From assembly GCA_026874595.1 (NCBI GenBank), contig CM049315.1, positions 40,376,164 through 40,440,163 of the forward strand: a stretch of DNA of 64,000 bases, written 5' to 3'. Position 1 is the stretch's first letter. The number at the start of each line of letters is the position of its first letter. Positions 1-9,624 of this stretch are shown one piece after another. The translations under genes were made by a program, and so were the position numbers. The notes under the pieces are model-generated. The model was not told the origin of the DNA. It made no database searches and saw nothing but the letters and a program-made list of their open reading frames with translations. The stretch is from Sipunculus nudus. Lineage: Eukaryota; Annelida; Sipuncula; Golfingiida; Sipunculidae.

Positions 1-3000
1 ACCCTGTACATTTCCAACAGCGCTCTGCCCGTCGCAACTTGTGTATCCGTTTCTTTGTGTAACCAGAAAATCCCGGGCACTCCACGGGGTGGCTCGGCCA
101 ACATGGACGGTGACTCTTCTGCTTTTTTTTCGATGTGGATCAGGGCATATTCGATGTAATCGGCCATGTTCGTCATCCATGCTTCGACGGTACTCTTAGC
201 GTCTTTTTCTTCTGCGGGCGTTATTGGCAGGACGTGCTGGTATTTCGACTCGTTTCGTTTCACGTCATCGTACGTGACACTGGGGTCTCGCAATTCGTTC
301 AAAAGGCCTGCCCGCATGTCTGCGATTGTTTGATCATTTTCTTTCTTTTCCCTTTTGGCTGCTTCTGTTTCTGCCTTGTCTAAAGCCTTTGTAGCCTTCG
401 CTGTGTTAGGCATTATGTTTATCTTGTGCTTACGCTCTACTTTCTTTTTCACAATCAGGGGTATATCGACGCCCTGTAATGATGGGATATTCGTACGCGC
501 TCGCAGTGCTTTCGTCTTCAACATTGTCAGTTTCTGCTTCATTTCCTCTACCTCCTCGATATTTCCAACCACTTTGGACGTGCAAATTGCACAGAAATGT
601 GCAAGTGTGTCTCTACGTTCGTTGTATACTTTGACTGCCTCTTCATACCGTTTGACCAACGACGCAGCATGTTCGTCCATCTTTCCGTGCGTCACGCCTT
701 TTGAGGGGCGACCTCTGTTGTTTGAAGCTTTTCCGGGTTGACTTTTGATATGGAGCTTCTTGCGGGTCGATGTGTTCAGATCGTCGACTCCTGGGTCGCC
801 TTCGCCTGATCGCGGAGGGGTCTGTTCATCACGGGTGATGTCACCCTGCACATCTTCCATTTCTTCCGTCTCGGATGGACCCGAATGTTGCTCGTATGCC
901 GCCACATCCTGCTCTTCCATATCCGCTTCAGCCCCTGTGTTACAGGCGGAGGCGGGGTTTGGTTGGCCTGCCCCGTCATCGGGCTGCTCCTGAGCAGGTC
1001 TTGTGGCGACGTCCTCTTCTGTCGTTTCCTCACGGGTGATGTCACCTTGCACATCTTCCATTTCTTCCGCACCGGACTGACCCGAATGTTGCTCGGATGC
1101 CGCCACATCCTGCTCTTCCATTTTCTCGTCAGCTCCTGAGGCGACGTCCTCTTCTCTCGTTTCGTCCACCCGGTCCGACTGCTGCGTATCAACTGGCGTG
1201 TCCGCCCGCGGCGTGCTGTGGACGGGGGCAACAGGGTCCGTTTGCTCTCGGACAGGTGCGTCCACTCGGTTCTCAGTTATACTGTACAATCTGCTTTCGT
1301 ATCCGTTTACTTTCAGCGTGTACGCGAGATTTGTTATATGCTTAATAGCCTCTGCAAGAATGTCAAATCCCAAAAGCACAGATGTGCCCGTTGGTGTGAC
1401 CTTCCCGCGCATGTCCCGACTGTGCGAATCGAAGACGTAATATTTGCTACCTTTTTGCATGACAGCGATTGCGCAGTCTTGGAGTATCAGGATCGACGAT
1501 AAGTACCCCTTGTCGTCACACAGAGCCATCCGTAACGTTCTGTAAGTGTTACGGAAATCATTTCTGTTAATCAGGTCGCTCCGGTACATGTACGATACCA
1601 CAGAGAAAGAACGCGAGAAGCAGTCAATCGTTTCCGGCAACTCGTCCAAACAAACGTATCCCGCGTCTTCCACAGGGTACCCTTTAATGCTGTAGTAAAG
1701 CTGGTCGCCGGCGTCTAAAATGTCGTCTAATGTGGAGGTTGTCCAAGTCTCCGGGTCCTCAATGCTGCACCGGATCAAAGCCACTGCGCAGTTGGGAACA
1801 CACTGTTTTCCGACTGAGAACGAAAGAAAATGTTGGTGGTCCCCCTGGTGAAATGACCCCGTCACGCACTTCGTAATCACCGGGTGTCCAGGTGGTATAT
1901 CACACGCGTCTGTGTTTGATGCATCTTTTCCCGTTGTATCTTTCTGTGACGCGTGCCGGGGAGGTCCGCCTGAACTCGATCGTGTTTCGTCCGGGCGGTC
2001 GCTGCGAGGCATATCTCTCTGTTTGTCAGATCCTCTGCCTTCGTTGGCGGTCTCCGTATCACATGGGCGGTCACCGCGTGACGCGACAGTCTTTCCTTGT
2101 GTATTGACAGGGACACGCCGTGCGTCGTTCACGCCTCCCTCGTCTTCCACCGTGCCGTCCGACTCATCCATGGTAGTTACACTAATAGGCACGTTTCCCT
2201 CACATTCGCTACTCTCGTCCATATGCTGTTCCAACGTGTCATCAGACGCATCGCTGTCGTCCATGCTCTGCTCGAACGTGGCAGGCATATTCTGTATTCT
2301 TTCTGTAAGTGAAACAGAACTCGCGTCATCTTGTTCCTGTCCGTCCTGTGTTTCTTCTGTTTGCATAAACGGCGCACCTGTGACCGTGTGTGAATCTCTC
2401 ACCCGCGGTGCTAGGAGGGAAACGTGGTCCGCGCTGGGGTTTGGGGTCTGCGGACGACAAAGAGTCATATCTACACTATACATACCGCCTTTGTCCAGTT
2501 GGAAGTACTCCCGAGTTTTTATGTCTTCGAACGTATCACACAACATAACACGTGTCGGATAGTCTCCAGACGTGGAAGGGGCGCTATCGTCACCTTCCAT
2601 TTCTCCACACTCTTCCGCGCTGGTTTCCCTCTGCTCACAGGCTGTTGTGTCCATCTGGTCCGACTCGCCCCTCGCGCCGCTCGTATTTTCTTCATGTGTT
2701 GTTTGTTCTGCGTTTTTTGCATGTCCGGCGGTGTCTTCCGCGGTCGGTCGTTCGCCTGCCTTTTCCGAGCCCGAGGGCGTCGTAACTGTGTCATCAGCGG
2801 GCCGGGATGATAACTGACATGGCCGATCGTTCTGCGCACTAGATGCTCTGCGCCGTTGTCCTTGCCGCTTTTTGCGTATGCACTTTGGCTCGTCTTCCGA
2901 CCCAGGAGGTTTCGAGTACGGGTGGTCAACGTGCGCAACGCGTAGCTGGCGCCTTGGTCTCCGCTTGGGAAAGTCAGGAACTGGTGTGGGGTGTATGACA

Positions 3001-5648
3001 CGAGGTTGTAGTATTTTGGTACTGAGCCGTACCGAGTTGCGTTTAAGACGTCGCGCTGTCTTCCTCAGAGCTTCCTTTTGCTTGTCGGCGGTAGAATGCT
3101 GGTTTGATGGTTTCAAAACACTCTTGTGGCCCTTTCGCCCACGCGTTTCTTTTTTGCACGCACCCGTGTCTGGAGAGCCGTCTGCGATACGGCGAGCCGC
3201 CTCCGCACCACCTGTATTGGCAACAGGCGTGGCTGTTTCTCCTACCGTCCTTAAATGTTGATTTGCATCTTGTTCCGGTGCCTCATTCTCCCCCACATGT
3301 TGCGGATGTTCAGAAGGAATATCTTTGTCAGCAGTATCCCCTGGGACGGCAGAGACAGAAGGCGCGACGTGTTGAGCCCCTGCGTTTTCCCCCAGATCAG
3401 TGACAGAGGGCGCAGTGGGTACCTTATCGGGACAGATGTCTGAAGCGCTAAATATGTCACATTGGTTCATTGCCATCTGCAGGATGTCCTCTTGGCCCTG
3501 CCGCATGGGCGTTCCCTGTACTGTATCGCTGTGAAATGGAGGGTCTTGGGTAACAGTTGTATCCGTGCTGTGTGCCTTCCCTTCTTCTATACTTTCTTGT
3601 TCGTCGGTTTCATGTTGTTCAATGTGATGTGATGTGCCCCCGCCATCGGCAGTTGCGGGGCAGGGAACAAACCCATTTACTGTGTCACCTGTAACCTTTT
3701 TCTCTTCATGCCGCTCGTCATGCTCTAGGGCGGCGATGATGGTGGCGACGGCACTTTCGGTTTCGTCCGTATCAGATTTACTCAGTTGTCCCTCTTCACC
3801 TCTGGCTTCTTGGCCGATGCTCGAACCTGTTACAGGCCGTTGCTGTGTGTTGACCCCGGTTGATGAAGACACGTTGGACGTGTCTGAGGGGGTCTTTCTC
3901 ACAGGGTCATCCTGCTGTTTGCGGTCGTCCTCCCCGTCAAATGAAGGAAGACTGAACGTGGTATCCTCTGTGAAAGGATGTTGATAGTGTACAGACCCGG
4001 ACGCGCCCTGGTCAGCAGGTTGTGTCTGAACGCCTTGGTCATTTGATTGTCCATCGCCAAACAGTTCAGATAAAATATCGTTCAGATCTATACCACCTTC
4101 GCACTTTTCCGCACAGTACACGTTTTGATGTCCTATGTGATCAGCCGTTTCTGTGGGCAGTGTCAATTCCCGTGTGTCGTCGGCTGTGTCACCTGGCACA
4201 CGATTGGGCTGCCCCGTTCCGCCCTGTTGGTAGACACCATCCGCTACCTGTTGTACCCCCGCTTCCGACTGCCGCAGTTCGATTTCTGCAGCAGCAATTG
4301 CGGCTTCTAGTTTGGCCCGTTCTGCTGTAGCTTGTGCGGCTTCTCGAATGGCGCGTTCTGTTTCAGCTTCTGCGGCTTGTAGTCTGGCGAGTTCTGTTGC
4401 GGCCAGTGACATTTCACCTGTCATCATATCGAAATCGGTTTCGTCTTGGTTTGATGACGAGGCTGGAATCTGAGCACCCAGCATTGTAAGCTGACCCAGC
4501 AATTGTTGGGCGGCATTATCGTCGTCTACGTTCCTATCGGTTTCGTCATTAATCTGTGACATGGCTGGTGGCGATACAGCACGGATACTTTTAATCGGTG
4601 ACCAGGCTGGTTGTAGTTCAGCATGCATATTTTTTACTTCATTGAATAATACCTGGGGGTCGGGTTCGGGGCCTTTTTGGACAGCCTCCTGGGTCGTTGC
4701 GTCTCGTGTCTCAGGTGCGGGATCACTATGGGTTTGCGTTTCTGACGTAGTCGTGGTGTCCATTTGGGGTGCCTGTACGGGTGTTTTGGGCTTAGTACAC
4801 TTCTTTCTTTTCGATTTACTGCCTGAGACCGGTTGGTCGTCTGTCACACTGCCCGACTGTGGACGGCTTGGAGCGTTTGTTCTACTTGCTGTTGATGTCA
4901 TCCGCCGTTTTCGTATTTCTGTTTTATCCGCTGTTTCCTCCGTACTCATCGCCTCTCCGCTTTCACCACCCGCCGTCACATGTTCATCCGTACACATTTG
5001 ATCTGCGCTCCCACCAGCGGCATTTGCACTGATTGAAGGCAGGTGCCGCCGGTGCTGTTCTTCCCGCAACGGCCCTGTTATCGGTCTTTCGTCCAATCCG
5101 CCGCTACGCTCTTGTCTGGTGCTGGCACTTGTCTGCATGCGGTGCATGATCCTCGCCCATTCTTTGTCAAGATCCTCGAGTAAAGAGGATGCCTCATCCG
5201 CGTACATATCTATGGCACGAGGAGGAGAACAGGACTGTGGTTGTACTTTTGCTTGTTCAGATGTCGGTATTAAAACGTCGTACCCTCCTTCGGTGTGTAC
5301 GAGAGTTATTGAAGGTTTCCTGCTACGTGCTAATGATGTCAGAAGGCGGATGTCACCTGTCGTCCGCAGGACATTTACATGGCAATCGTACTTATGTGAT
5401 ACCGCCCGCACCGCGTCGTTTCCGGGTTCAACCCCTTCCTGCAGCTCGTTGTTACCTGTGTGATCCCTTACTACCTGACGCAACCTCCCATGCTGGCCTT
5501 CGTGCATCCCGTTCATTAGTATGGCCACAGCCCGGAAAAAACTGTTTCCGTCTCTGATGACGTTCTTGCGCGTCCATCCCGTTTTTTGCAACTGCTCGTC
5601 CCATTCCGTCCTGCTCATCGGTGTCGGGTCGGCTGTTTGCCGTGCCAT
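1..5648 (-). CDS. Giant tegument-like protein with degenerate OTU domain and C76-type deubiquitinase domain (partial)
   Basis: Open from the ATG at 5648 to the left edge without a stop (at least 1882 codons; the C-terminus lies outside). Residues 30-128 look like an OTU protease fold: a DGN-x-FFRA motif at 33-40 and a hydrophobic-Y-D-V-L strand at 123-126. Ser36 stands where OTU enzymes have Cys, and Gly122 where they have the His before Tyr, so it is probably inactive. Residues ~410-460 are Ala/Glu-rich and likely coiled coil; 460-1250 is low-complexity acidic/Gln/Thr-rich. Residues ~1260-1450 resemble the herpesvirus tegument ubiquitin-specific protease (peptidase C76): Cys1283 in a KQCVPNCA context, and D1407-x-H1409 in an FDSHSR motif, the known Cys...Asp-x-His layout. 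An acidic ~35-residue module then repeats twice. This is the expected type for the UL36-like large tegument protein, but that family carries the protease at the N-terminus, so the UL36 identity is inference. Confidence 0.8.
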   Translation of the reverse strand, partial: MARQTADPTPMSRTEWDEQLQKTGWTRKNVIRDGNSFFRAVAILMNGMHEGQHGRLRQVVRDHTGNNELQEGVEPGNDAVRAVSHKYDCHVNVLRTTGDIRLLTSLARSRKPSITLVHTEGGYDVLIPTSEQAKVQPQSCSPPRAIDMYADEASSLLEDLDKEWARIMHRMQTSASTRQERSGGLDERPITGPLREEQHRRHLPSISANAAGGSADQMCTDEHVTAGGESGEAMSTEETADKTEIRKRRMTSTASRTNAPSRPQSGSVTDDQPVSGSKSKRKKCTKPKTPVQAPQMDTTTTSETQTHSDPAPETRDATTQEAVQKGPEPDPQVLFNEVKNMHAELQPAWSPIKSIRAVSPPAMSQINDETDRNVDDDNAAQQLLGQLTMLGAQIPASSSNQDETDFDMMTGEMSLAATELARLQAAEAETERAIREAAQATAERAKLEAAIAAAEIELRQSEAGVQQVADGVYQQGGTGQPNRVPGDTADDTRELTLPTETADHIGHQNVYCAEKCEGGIDLNDILSELFGDGQSNDQGVQTQPADQGASGSVHYQHPFTEDTTFSLPSFDGEDDRKQQDDPVRKTPSDTSNVSSSTGVNTQQRPVTGSSIGQEARGEEGQLSKSDTDETESAVATIIAALEHDERHEEKKVTGDTVNGFVPCPATADGGGTSHHIEQHETDEQESIEEGKAHSTDTTVTQDPPFHSDTVQGTPMRQGQEDILQMAMNQCDIFSASDICPDKVPTAPSVTDLGENAGAQHVAPSVSAVPGDTADKDIPSEHPQHVGENEAPEQDANQHLRTVGETATPVANTGGAEAARRIADGSPDTGACKKETRGRKGHKSVLKPSNQHSTADKQKEALRKTARRLKRNSVRLSTKILQPRVIHPTPVPDFPKRRPRRQLRVAHVDHPYSKPPGSEDEPKCIRKKRQGQRRRASSAQNDRPCQLSSRPADDTVTTPSGSEKAGERPTAEDTAGHAKNAEQTTHEENTSGARGESDQMDTTACEQRETSAEECGEMEGDDSAPSTSGDYPTRVMLCDTFEDIKTREYFQLDKGGMYSVDMTLCRPQTPNPSADHVSLLAPRVRDSHTVTGAPFMQTEETQDGQEQDDASSVSLTERIQNMPATFEQSMDDSDASDDTLEQHMDESSECEGNVPISVTTMDESDGTVEDEGGVNDARRVPVNTQGKTVASRGDRPCDTETANEGRGSDKQRDMPRSDRPDETRSSSGGPPRHASQKDTTGKDASNTDACDIPPGHPVITKCVTGSFHQGDHQHFLSFSVGKQCVPNCAVALIRCSIEDPETWTTSTLDDILDAGDQLYYSIKGYPVEDAGYVCLDELPETIDCFSRSFSVVSYMYRSDLINRNDFRNTYRTLRMALCDDKGYLSSILILQDCAIAVMQKGSKYYVFDSHSRDMRGKVTPTGTSVLLGFDILAEAIKHITNLAYTLKVNGYESRLYSITENRVDAPVREQTDPVAPVHSTPRADTPVDTQQSDRVDETREEDVASGADEKMEEQDVAASEQHSGQSGAEEMEDVQGDITREETTEEDVATRPAQEQPDDGAGQPNPASACNTGAEADMEEQDVAAYEQHSGPSETEEMEDVQGDITRDEQTPPRSGEGDPGVDDLNTSTRKKLHIKSQPGKASNNRGRPSKGVTHGKMDEHAASLVKRYEEAVKVYNERRDTLAHFCAICTSKVVGNIEEVEEMKQKLTMLKTKALRARTNIPSLQGVDIPLIVKKKVERKHKINIMPNTAKATKALDKAETEAAKREKKENDQTIADMRAGLLNELRDPSVTYDDVKRNESKYQHVLPITPAEEKDAKSTVEAWMTNMADYIEYALIHIEKKAEESPSMLAEPPRGVPGIFWLHKETDTQVATGRALLEMYR
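828..1134. repeat. Two ~105-bp direct repeats inside the tegument gene
   Basis: Copies at about 828-933 and 1031-1134 are nearly identical. They encode two copies of an acidic module (a MEEQDVAA motif followed by EEMEDVQGDITR) just after the C76-like domain. Being in frame, they lengthen an acidic linker. Confidence 0.8.
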
Positions 5649-5659
5649 TTTTATTATTG
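5648..5659 (+). promoter_or_regulatory. TTTATT-type promoter element between divergent genes
   Basis: A T-run followed by ATTATTG lies ~45-50 nt before the ATG at 5703 and touches the start codon of the divergent tegument gene. The short 54-nt intergenic space must hold both start regions. It matches the TATT-like element seen upstream of several other genes here. Confidence 0.4.
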
Positions 5660-5702
5660 GAACTGTCTGACCTCTACAATGTCCGTTTTGCACTGACGTT
5701 TG

Positions 5703-7244
5703 ATGACGCCCTTTTCCCGTCACAGCAAGGGACGACGTGAGGGACAAAGTTCACCATTGCGGATCCCAAATAAGTTGCCCTCCGTGACCCATCAACACGT
5801 GATGGAACAGGCTTTCAAGTTCGATCAAATGAGCAGGGACCGCTTCATGCGGACACAGAATCGCCGGCTGGAGACAAGCCTGCCGGAACACATCCGCCGC
5901 AAAGCCATAGCCGTGTTGCCGAGGGTTCCAGAGACTTACCTCCATGGGGTGTTCGTAGGCGACCATGACGTCAGAAAGTACAAAGGGGAGTACACGGACA
6001 TAGTGAGGTTAAAGACGCAACCCGTCCGGGAAAGTTTGGGCAGGGCGGGGGCAGAATTGCCCATAAATGTCGACCTCAGCCACCTGGCGACCACAGGGCC
6101 TGGCCCCGTCGACGTTTCCGATTCTTCAGCACCGACTGTGGCCCACCCGAAACATTTCGTCCCTGGGCTGTTAATGTTCACACGGCGGCGTCTGCACCTC
6201 CTGGACGCGGACGCAAAGATGAAGGACAGACTTCGTGTGCAGCAATCGGGTCTCACGTACGCCGAGAGATTATGCGAAGTGATACAGGATGCTAGCGACG
6301 CCCTCATTTCACGCGTGGAAGGACCGGACACGGACGGCTATTTACATCAGGTGCAGGGGAAATCGTCCTACGGCCGACAGGTTCCAATGAAGTCTCTGCT
6401 GGCAGCACTTCACAGTCGGAGACTCAAAGACGAAACATCTGTCTTTGTCAACACCATCACTGATTGCATGGCTGATGTCACCGTGGACGCTATGCAGGAC
6501 GCCAAAAAACTCGGCAAGCAGTGGGACCCAGTGGGACTCTTCACAGAAAACTTCATTCCGTCAGGAGTGTACATAGGCTGTCACAACACGAGCGGTGGTT
6601 CACTGCTGGACGCACCTGTCAACCAGTGCAATTTGCCACACGCTGTCCGTCTGTGCGTGTCAGGGCGGCCTCGGGACGCCGCCGATAAGGTGCATGCGCA
6701 TTGTAACACGTTCATCCCTCCTTCCGATGAAAAGCTACAGTTGTGGTGTCCCGTCGAAAATTACATCGATATGGACCTATGTTACCACACTGAGGACGAC
6801 GAATATTACGACGAATATAAAGTAATGTACGACCGCTCTGGTGCATTCGATGGAACGCCAACGCGGATAAATGATTTCCAACTGTTTTTTGTCGTGGCCA
6901 TGTTGGAACAAGATAAGATTGGGCTGTATGTCGTTAAGTCAACCAAAACAGCCAGACACGTGTCACGGCACGTCCACCGCTACGTCGGGACAGGTGTGGG
7001 TCGTGTGAGGCGCACATTCTGTGCCACTTTGGAAATGGCCAAGTGTCGATCGGTTTCAGTACAGGACGCGAAGAAAAACCTGTTTTCTGTTCTAACAAGA
7101 ACAGCGGCGTGGGCAGCGTCTTTCCGTTTGGGGCGCGTGCGACAGTTTGCTTCTAATGTACCGTGTGTAGAAGTGAGAGACGGCCGCGTGTATTTTCCCT
7201 ATTTCTTGCTTGATCTTGATACAAAATACACGTATGCTTTTTGA
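5703..7244 (+). CDS. Unassigned 513-aa protein next to the large tegument gene
   Basis: Complete ORF from the ATG at 5703 (the preceding TTG is not used) with a polyA signal 57 nt after the stop. It shows no signal peptide or membrane segment and is basic at the N-terminus (residues 1-25). An acidic stretch rich in Asp, Glu and Tyr lies near residues 362-376, followed by a hydrophobic segment (FFVVAML) near 398. The C-terminus is aromatic. The gene starts 55 nt from the divergent tegument ORF. By position and size it could be a capsid or inner tegument component (triplex subunit 1 is ~465 aa in HSV and lies near UL36), but no diagnostic motif was found. Function unknown. Confidence 0.85.
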   Translation: MTPFSRHSKGRREGQSSPLRIPNKLPSVTHQHVMEQAFKFDQMSRDRFMRTQNRRLETSLPEHIRRKAIAVLPRVPETYLHGVFVGDHDVRKYKGEYTDIVRLKTQPVRESLGRAGAELPINVDLSHLATTGPGPVDVSDSSAPTVAHPKHFVPGLLMFTRRRLHLLDADAKMKDRLRVQQSGLTYAERLCEVIQDASDALISRVEGPDTDGYLHQVQGKSSYGRQVPMKSLLAALHSRRLKDETSVFVNTITDCMADVTVDAMQDAKKLGKQWDPVGLFTENFIPSGVYIGCHNTSGGSLLDAPVNQCNLPHAVRLCVSGRPRDAADKVHAHCNTFIPPSDEKLQLWCPVENYIDMDLCYHTEDDEYYDEYKVMYDRSGAFDGTPTRINDFQLFFVVAMLEQDKIGLYVVKSTKTARHVSRHVHRYVGTGVGRVRRTFCATLEMAKCRSVSVQDAKKNLFSVLTRTAAWAASFRLGRVRQFASNVPCVEVRDGRVYFPYFLLDLDTKYTYAF

Positions 7245-7300
7245 TGATATGGAACGTGTGTGTTAAACAACAAGGCATTGTATAGGAAATTGTTGTTCCC

Positions 7301-7306
7301 AATAAA
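7301..7306 (+). terminator. PolyA signal of the 513-aa gene
   Basis: Canonical AATAAA, 57 nt after the stop at 7244. It marks the left border of the gene-free island. Confidence 0.7.
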
Positions 7307-7714
7307 AACCACATATTGTGCTTTGACAAATGAATCATCTATGTTTTTCTTCATATATCTGTTATATGTGTTGTTGTACGCTGTATGTTTTTAAATACAA
7401 TTTATTTCACTACCATCTCTCACCAACGTCCAAATGCCCCCATTTATTATTTTGTGTACATGGTGTGTGTGTGTGCGCGCATTCAGGTTATGTGTCATAT
7501 AAACCCCGCACATTGCAGGTTAAATTTAATATCTATCACAAACAGACCAAAAAGAAACGACATAAACGTACTATTGTGTCACATAAAGGGGGTAAAACCT
7601 TACCACAATCTACACAACGCAAACAATTATGCTTCATACGATCAATTATCAGGTAAACTGGTTCATTAAATACGTCATGTGTAGTGACTGTTATATTAGT
7701 GTTGGTAATATACG
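7307..7714. other. AT-rich non-coding stretch, left edge of the island
   Basis: Only short ORFs without supporting features. Base composition is more AT-rich than the viral genes to the left. No tRNA, promoter cluster or repeat was recognised. Confidence 0.5.
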
Positions 7715-7974
7715 ATAGGGGGCGCTGCCTCATACAGCACTGGTCAACACAACAAAATAGCCCTTTGCCGGACAACGGTCTACATGACATTTACGAAATA
7801 CCTGCTACAATTTTAGGAAAAATATGCCTCCAACGTTCCACGAGTAACATTTACGATATCTTCACCAAAGATTTAAATGTGTCCACAACCCTACTATATA
7901 AACAGGCCGGCTCTATAATACTATCAGTTGAGAGCGCTGTATGGGCGCTTTTGGGTCCCAGACGGCTCCCCTGT

Positions 7975-8145
7975 GTCTGTGACGTCACACTTTCCATCAG
8001 CCAATCAAATCAAGGAACAGTACCTATTCATGATAACATAAGAAACTTACGTACACAAAGCATGTAGTCCCTGTGGCGCAACGGTTAGCGCGTCCGGCTG
8101 TTAATCGGAAGGTTGGTGGTTCGAGCCCACCCAGGGACGTTATAC
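7975..8145 (+). repeat. 171-bp tRNA-containing repeat, copy 1
   Basis: Matches 12386-12556 along its full length, with scattered differences. It starts with a CRE-like TGACGTCA, then a CCAAT motif, and ends with a tRNA gene. It is flanked by a 36-bp direct repeat (7940-7975 and 8149-8184, one mismatch) of foldback sequence, and the opposite arm has that sequence only once. This marks an insertion into the left arm. Confidence 0.8.
8067..8139 (+). tRNA. tRNA-Asn (anticodon GTT)
   Basis: Full cloverleaf: acceptor GTCCCTG/CAGGGAC, D stem GCGC/GCGC, anticodon loop CTGTTAA, T arm GGTGG-TTCGAGC-CCACC, discriminator G. A and B boxes are intact and a TTTT Pol III terminator lies at 8158-8161. The body is of the animal nuclear tRNA-Asn type. 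CCA is not encoded. Confidence 0.9.
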
Positions 8146-8774
8146 CTCTATGGGCGCTTTTGGCTCCCAGACGGCTCCCCTGTGGGGGAGGGGGGACTTG
8201 AGGGGGGGAGGGGGCGGCCCCTCCCTCTGCCTTATGTCAAGAAGTAGTAGAGTTGTGGCCTGTGGCCACCAGGGGTCGGTTGTGTGGTTCAAGTCAGAAG
8301 TAGACCAGTTGTAGGTTTGGGGATCGCCGGCGGGGGGGGGGAAGAAGAGTCGGTAGGATGTGAAAGGTCGATTGGGGTCGCCGAGGTCGGATGTGAAAGG
8401 TCAGTATGCTTAACCATGGGGGGAACAGGGGAGTTCTGTGTGGGATCGGCCGGGGGGGGGGGGGTACAGGGTAGTCATGGGTGGGATCGCCCGGGGGGGG
8501 GGGGGGTGGTACAGGGTAGTCCTGGGTGGGATCGCTCAGGGGGGGTACAGGGGAGTCGTGGGTGGGATCGCCCAGGGGGGGGGGGACAGGGGAGTCCTGG
8601 TTGGGATCGGAGATGCATGAGAATGGTTAAAGAGTGTTCATCGGATATCATCGGTACTGGAAAAGCCACAGGTGTGCAACGCATGTCAAAGCACTATGGG
8701 ATCGTTCAGATCCCCACAGAGGGTCTCTGCTTGGACCGAGGCCCCTATAGAAATTTCTCCACAAGGGTCGTGGT

Positions 8775-9535
8775 GGGGGCTTCGCCCCCGGGGATAATAC
8801 TTTATGGGGGATCGATCCCTACAAAGAATATACCCCGGGGGCGAAGCCCCCATCAGGAATTACATGGAAGGCCCGTGATGGGGGCCTCGCCCCCATGGGA
8901 TAATACTTTATGGGGGATCGATCCCTACAAAGAATATACCCCGGGGGCGAAGCCCCCATAAGGAATTACATGGAAGGCCCGTGGTGGGGGCCTCGCCCCC
9001 GGGAATAATATTTTATGTGGGATCGATCCCTACAAAGTATATACACTGGGGGCGAGGCCCCCATAAGGAATTACATGGAAGGCCCGTGGTGGGGGCCTCG
9101 CCCCCAGGGGATAATACTTTATGTGGGATCGATCCCTACAAAGAATATACACAGGGGGCGAGGCCCCCATAAGGAATTACATGGAAGGCCCGTGGTGGGG
9201 GCCTCGCCCCCGGGAATAATATTTTATGGGGGATCGATCCCTAAAAAGAATATACACTGGGGGCGAGGCCCCCATAAGGAACTATATGGAAGACCCATGG
9301 TGGGGGCCTCGCCCCCAGGGGATAATACTTTATGTGGGATCGATCCCTACAAAGAATATACACAGGGGGCGAGGCCCCCATAAGGAATTACATGGAAGGC
9401 CCGTTGTGGGGGCCTCGCCCCCAGGGGATAATACTTTATACTGGATCGATCCCTACAAAGAATATACCCCGGGGGCGAGGCCCCCATAAGGATTTACATG
9501 GAGGGCCCGTGGTGGGGGCCTCGCCCCCTGGGAAT
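8775..9535. repeat. Seven ~105-bp tandem units, left arm
   Basis: Each unit has a GGATCGATCC core, two oppositely oriented GGGGGC-(C/T)TCGCCCCC blocks and a conserved spacer. The cores recur about every 105 bp. Short repeat-spanning ORFs here are translations of the repeat, not genes. The first two units carry a CTTCG/CGAAG variant of the block. Confidence 0.85.
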
Positions 9536-9547
9536 ATTCATTTTACG

Positions 9548-9612
9548 GATCGAGGCGCCGAAGGCGCCCCCCATACATACATCTGTGTATTGGCGCCTTC
9601 GGCGCCCCGATC
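9548..9612. repeat. Central palindrome of the foldback
   Basis: GGCGCCGAAGGCGCC at 9554-9568 and its reverse complement at 9592-9606 are flanked by GATCG and CGATC. About 23 bp of loop lies between them. This is the symmetry centre of the large inverted repeat. Confidence 0.85.
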
Positions 9613-9624
9613 CCCATACTGTAT

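Noticed and set aside
745-5463. Plus-strand ORFs of 80-216 codons over the tegument gene
   Set aside because: Antisense shadows of the long minus-strand frame, which contains recognisable domains.
7975-8145. The 171-bp repeat as a SINE
   Set aside because: The tRNA part is at the 3' end and is a complete gene with its terminator; no A-rich tail. A duplicated genomic segment fits better.
8187-8610. G-run-rich direct repeats as a possible CRISPR or G-quadruplex regulatory array
   Set aside because: No spacer structure; mirrored in the other arm as part of the foldback. Quadruplex formation is possible but not specific.
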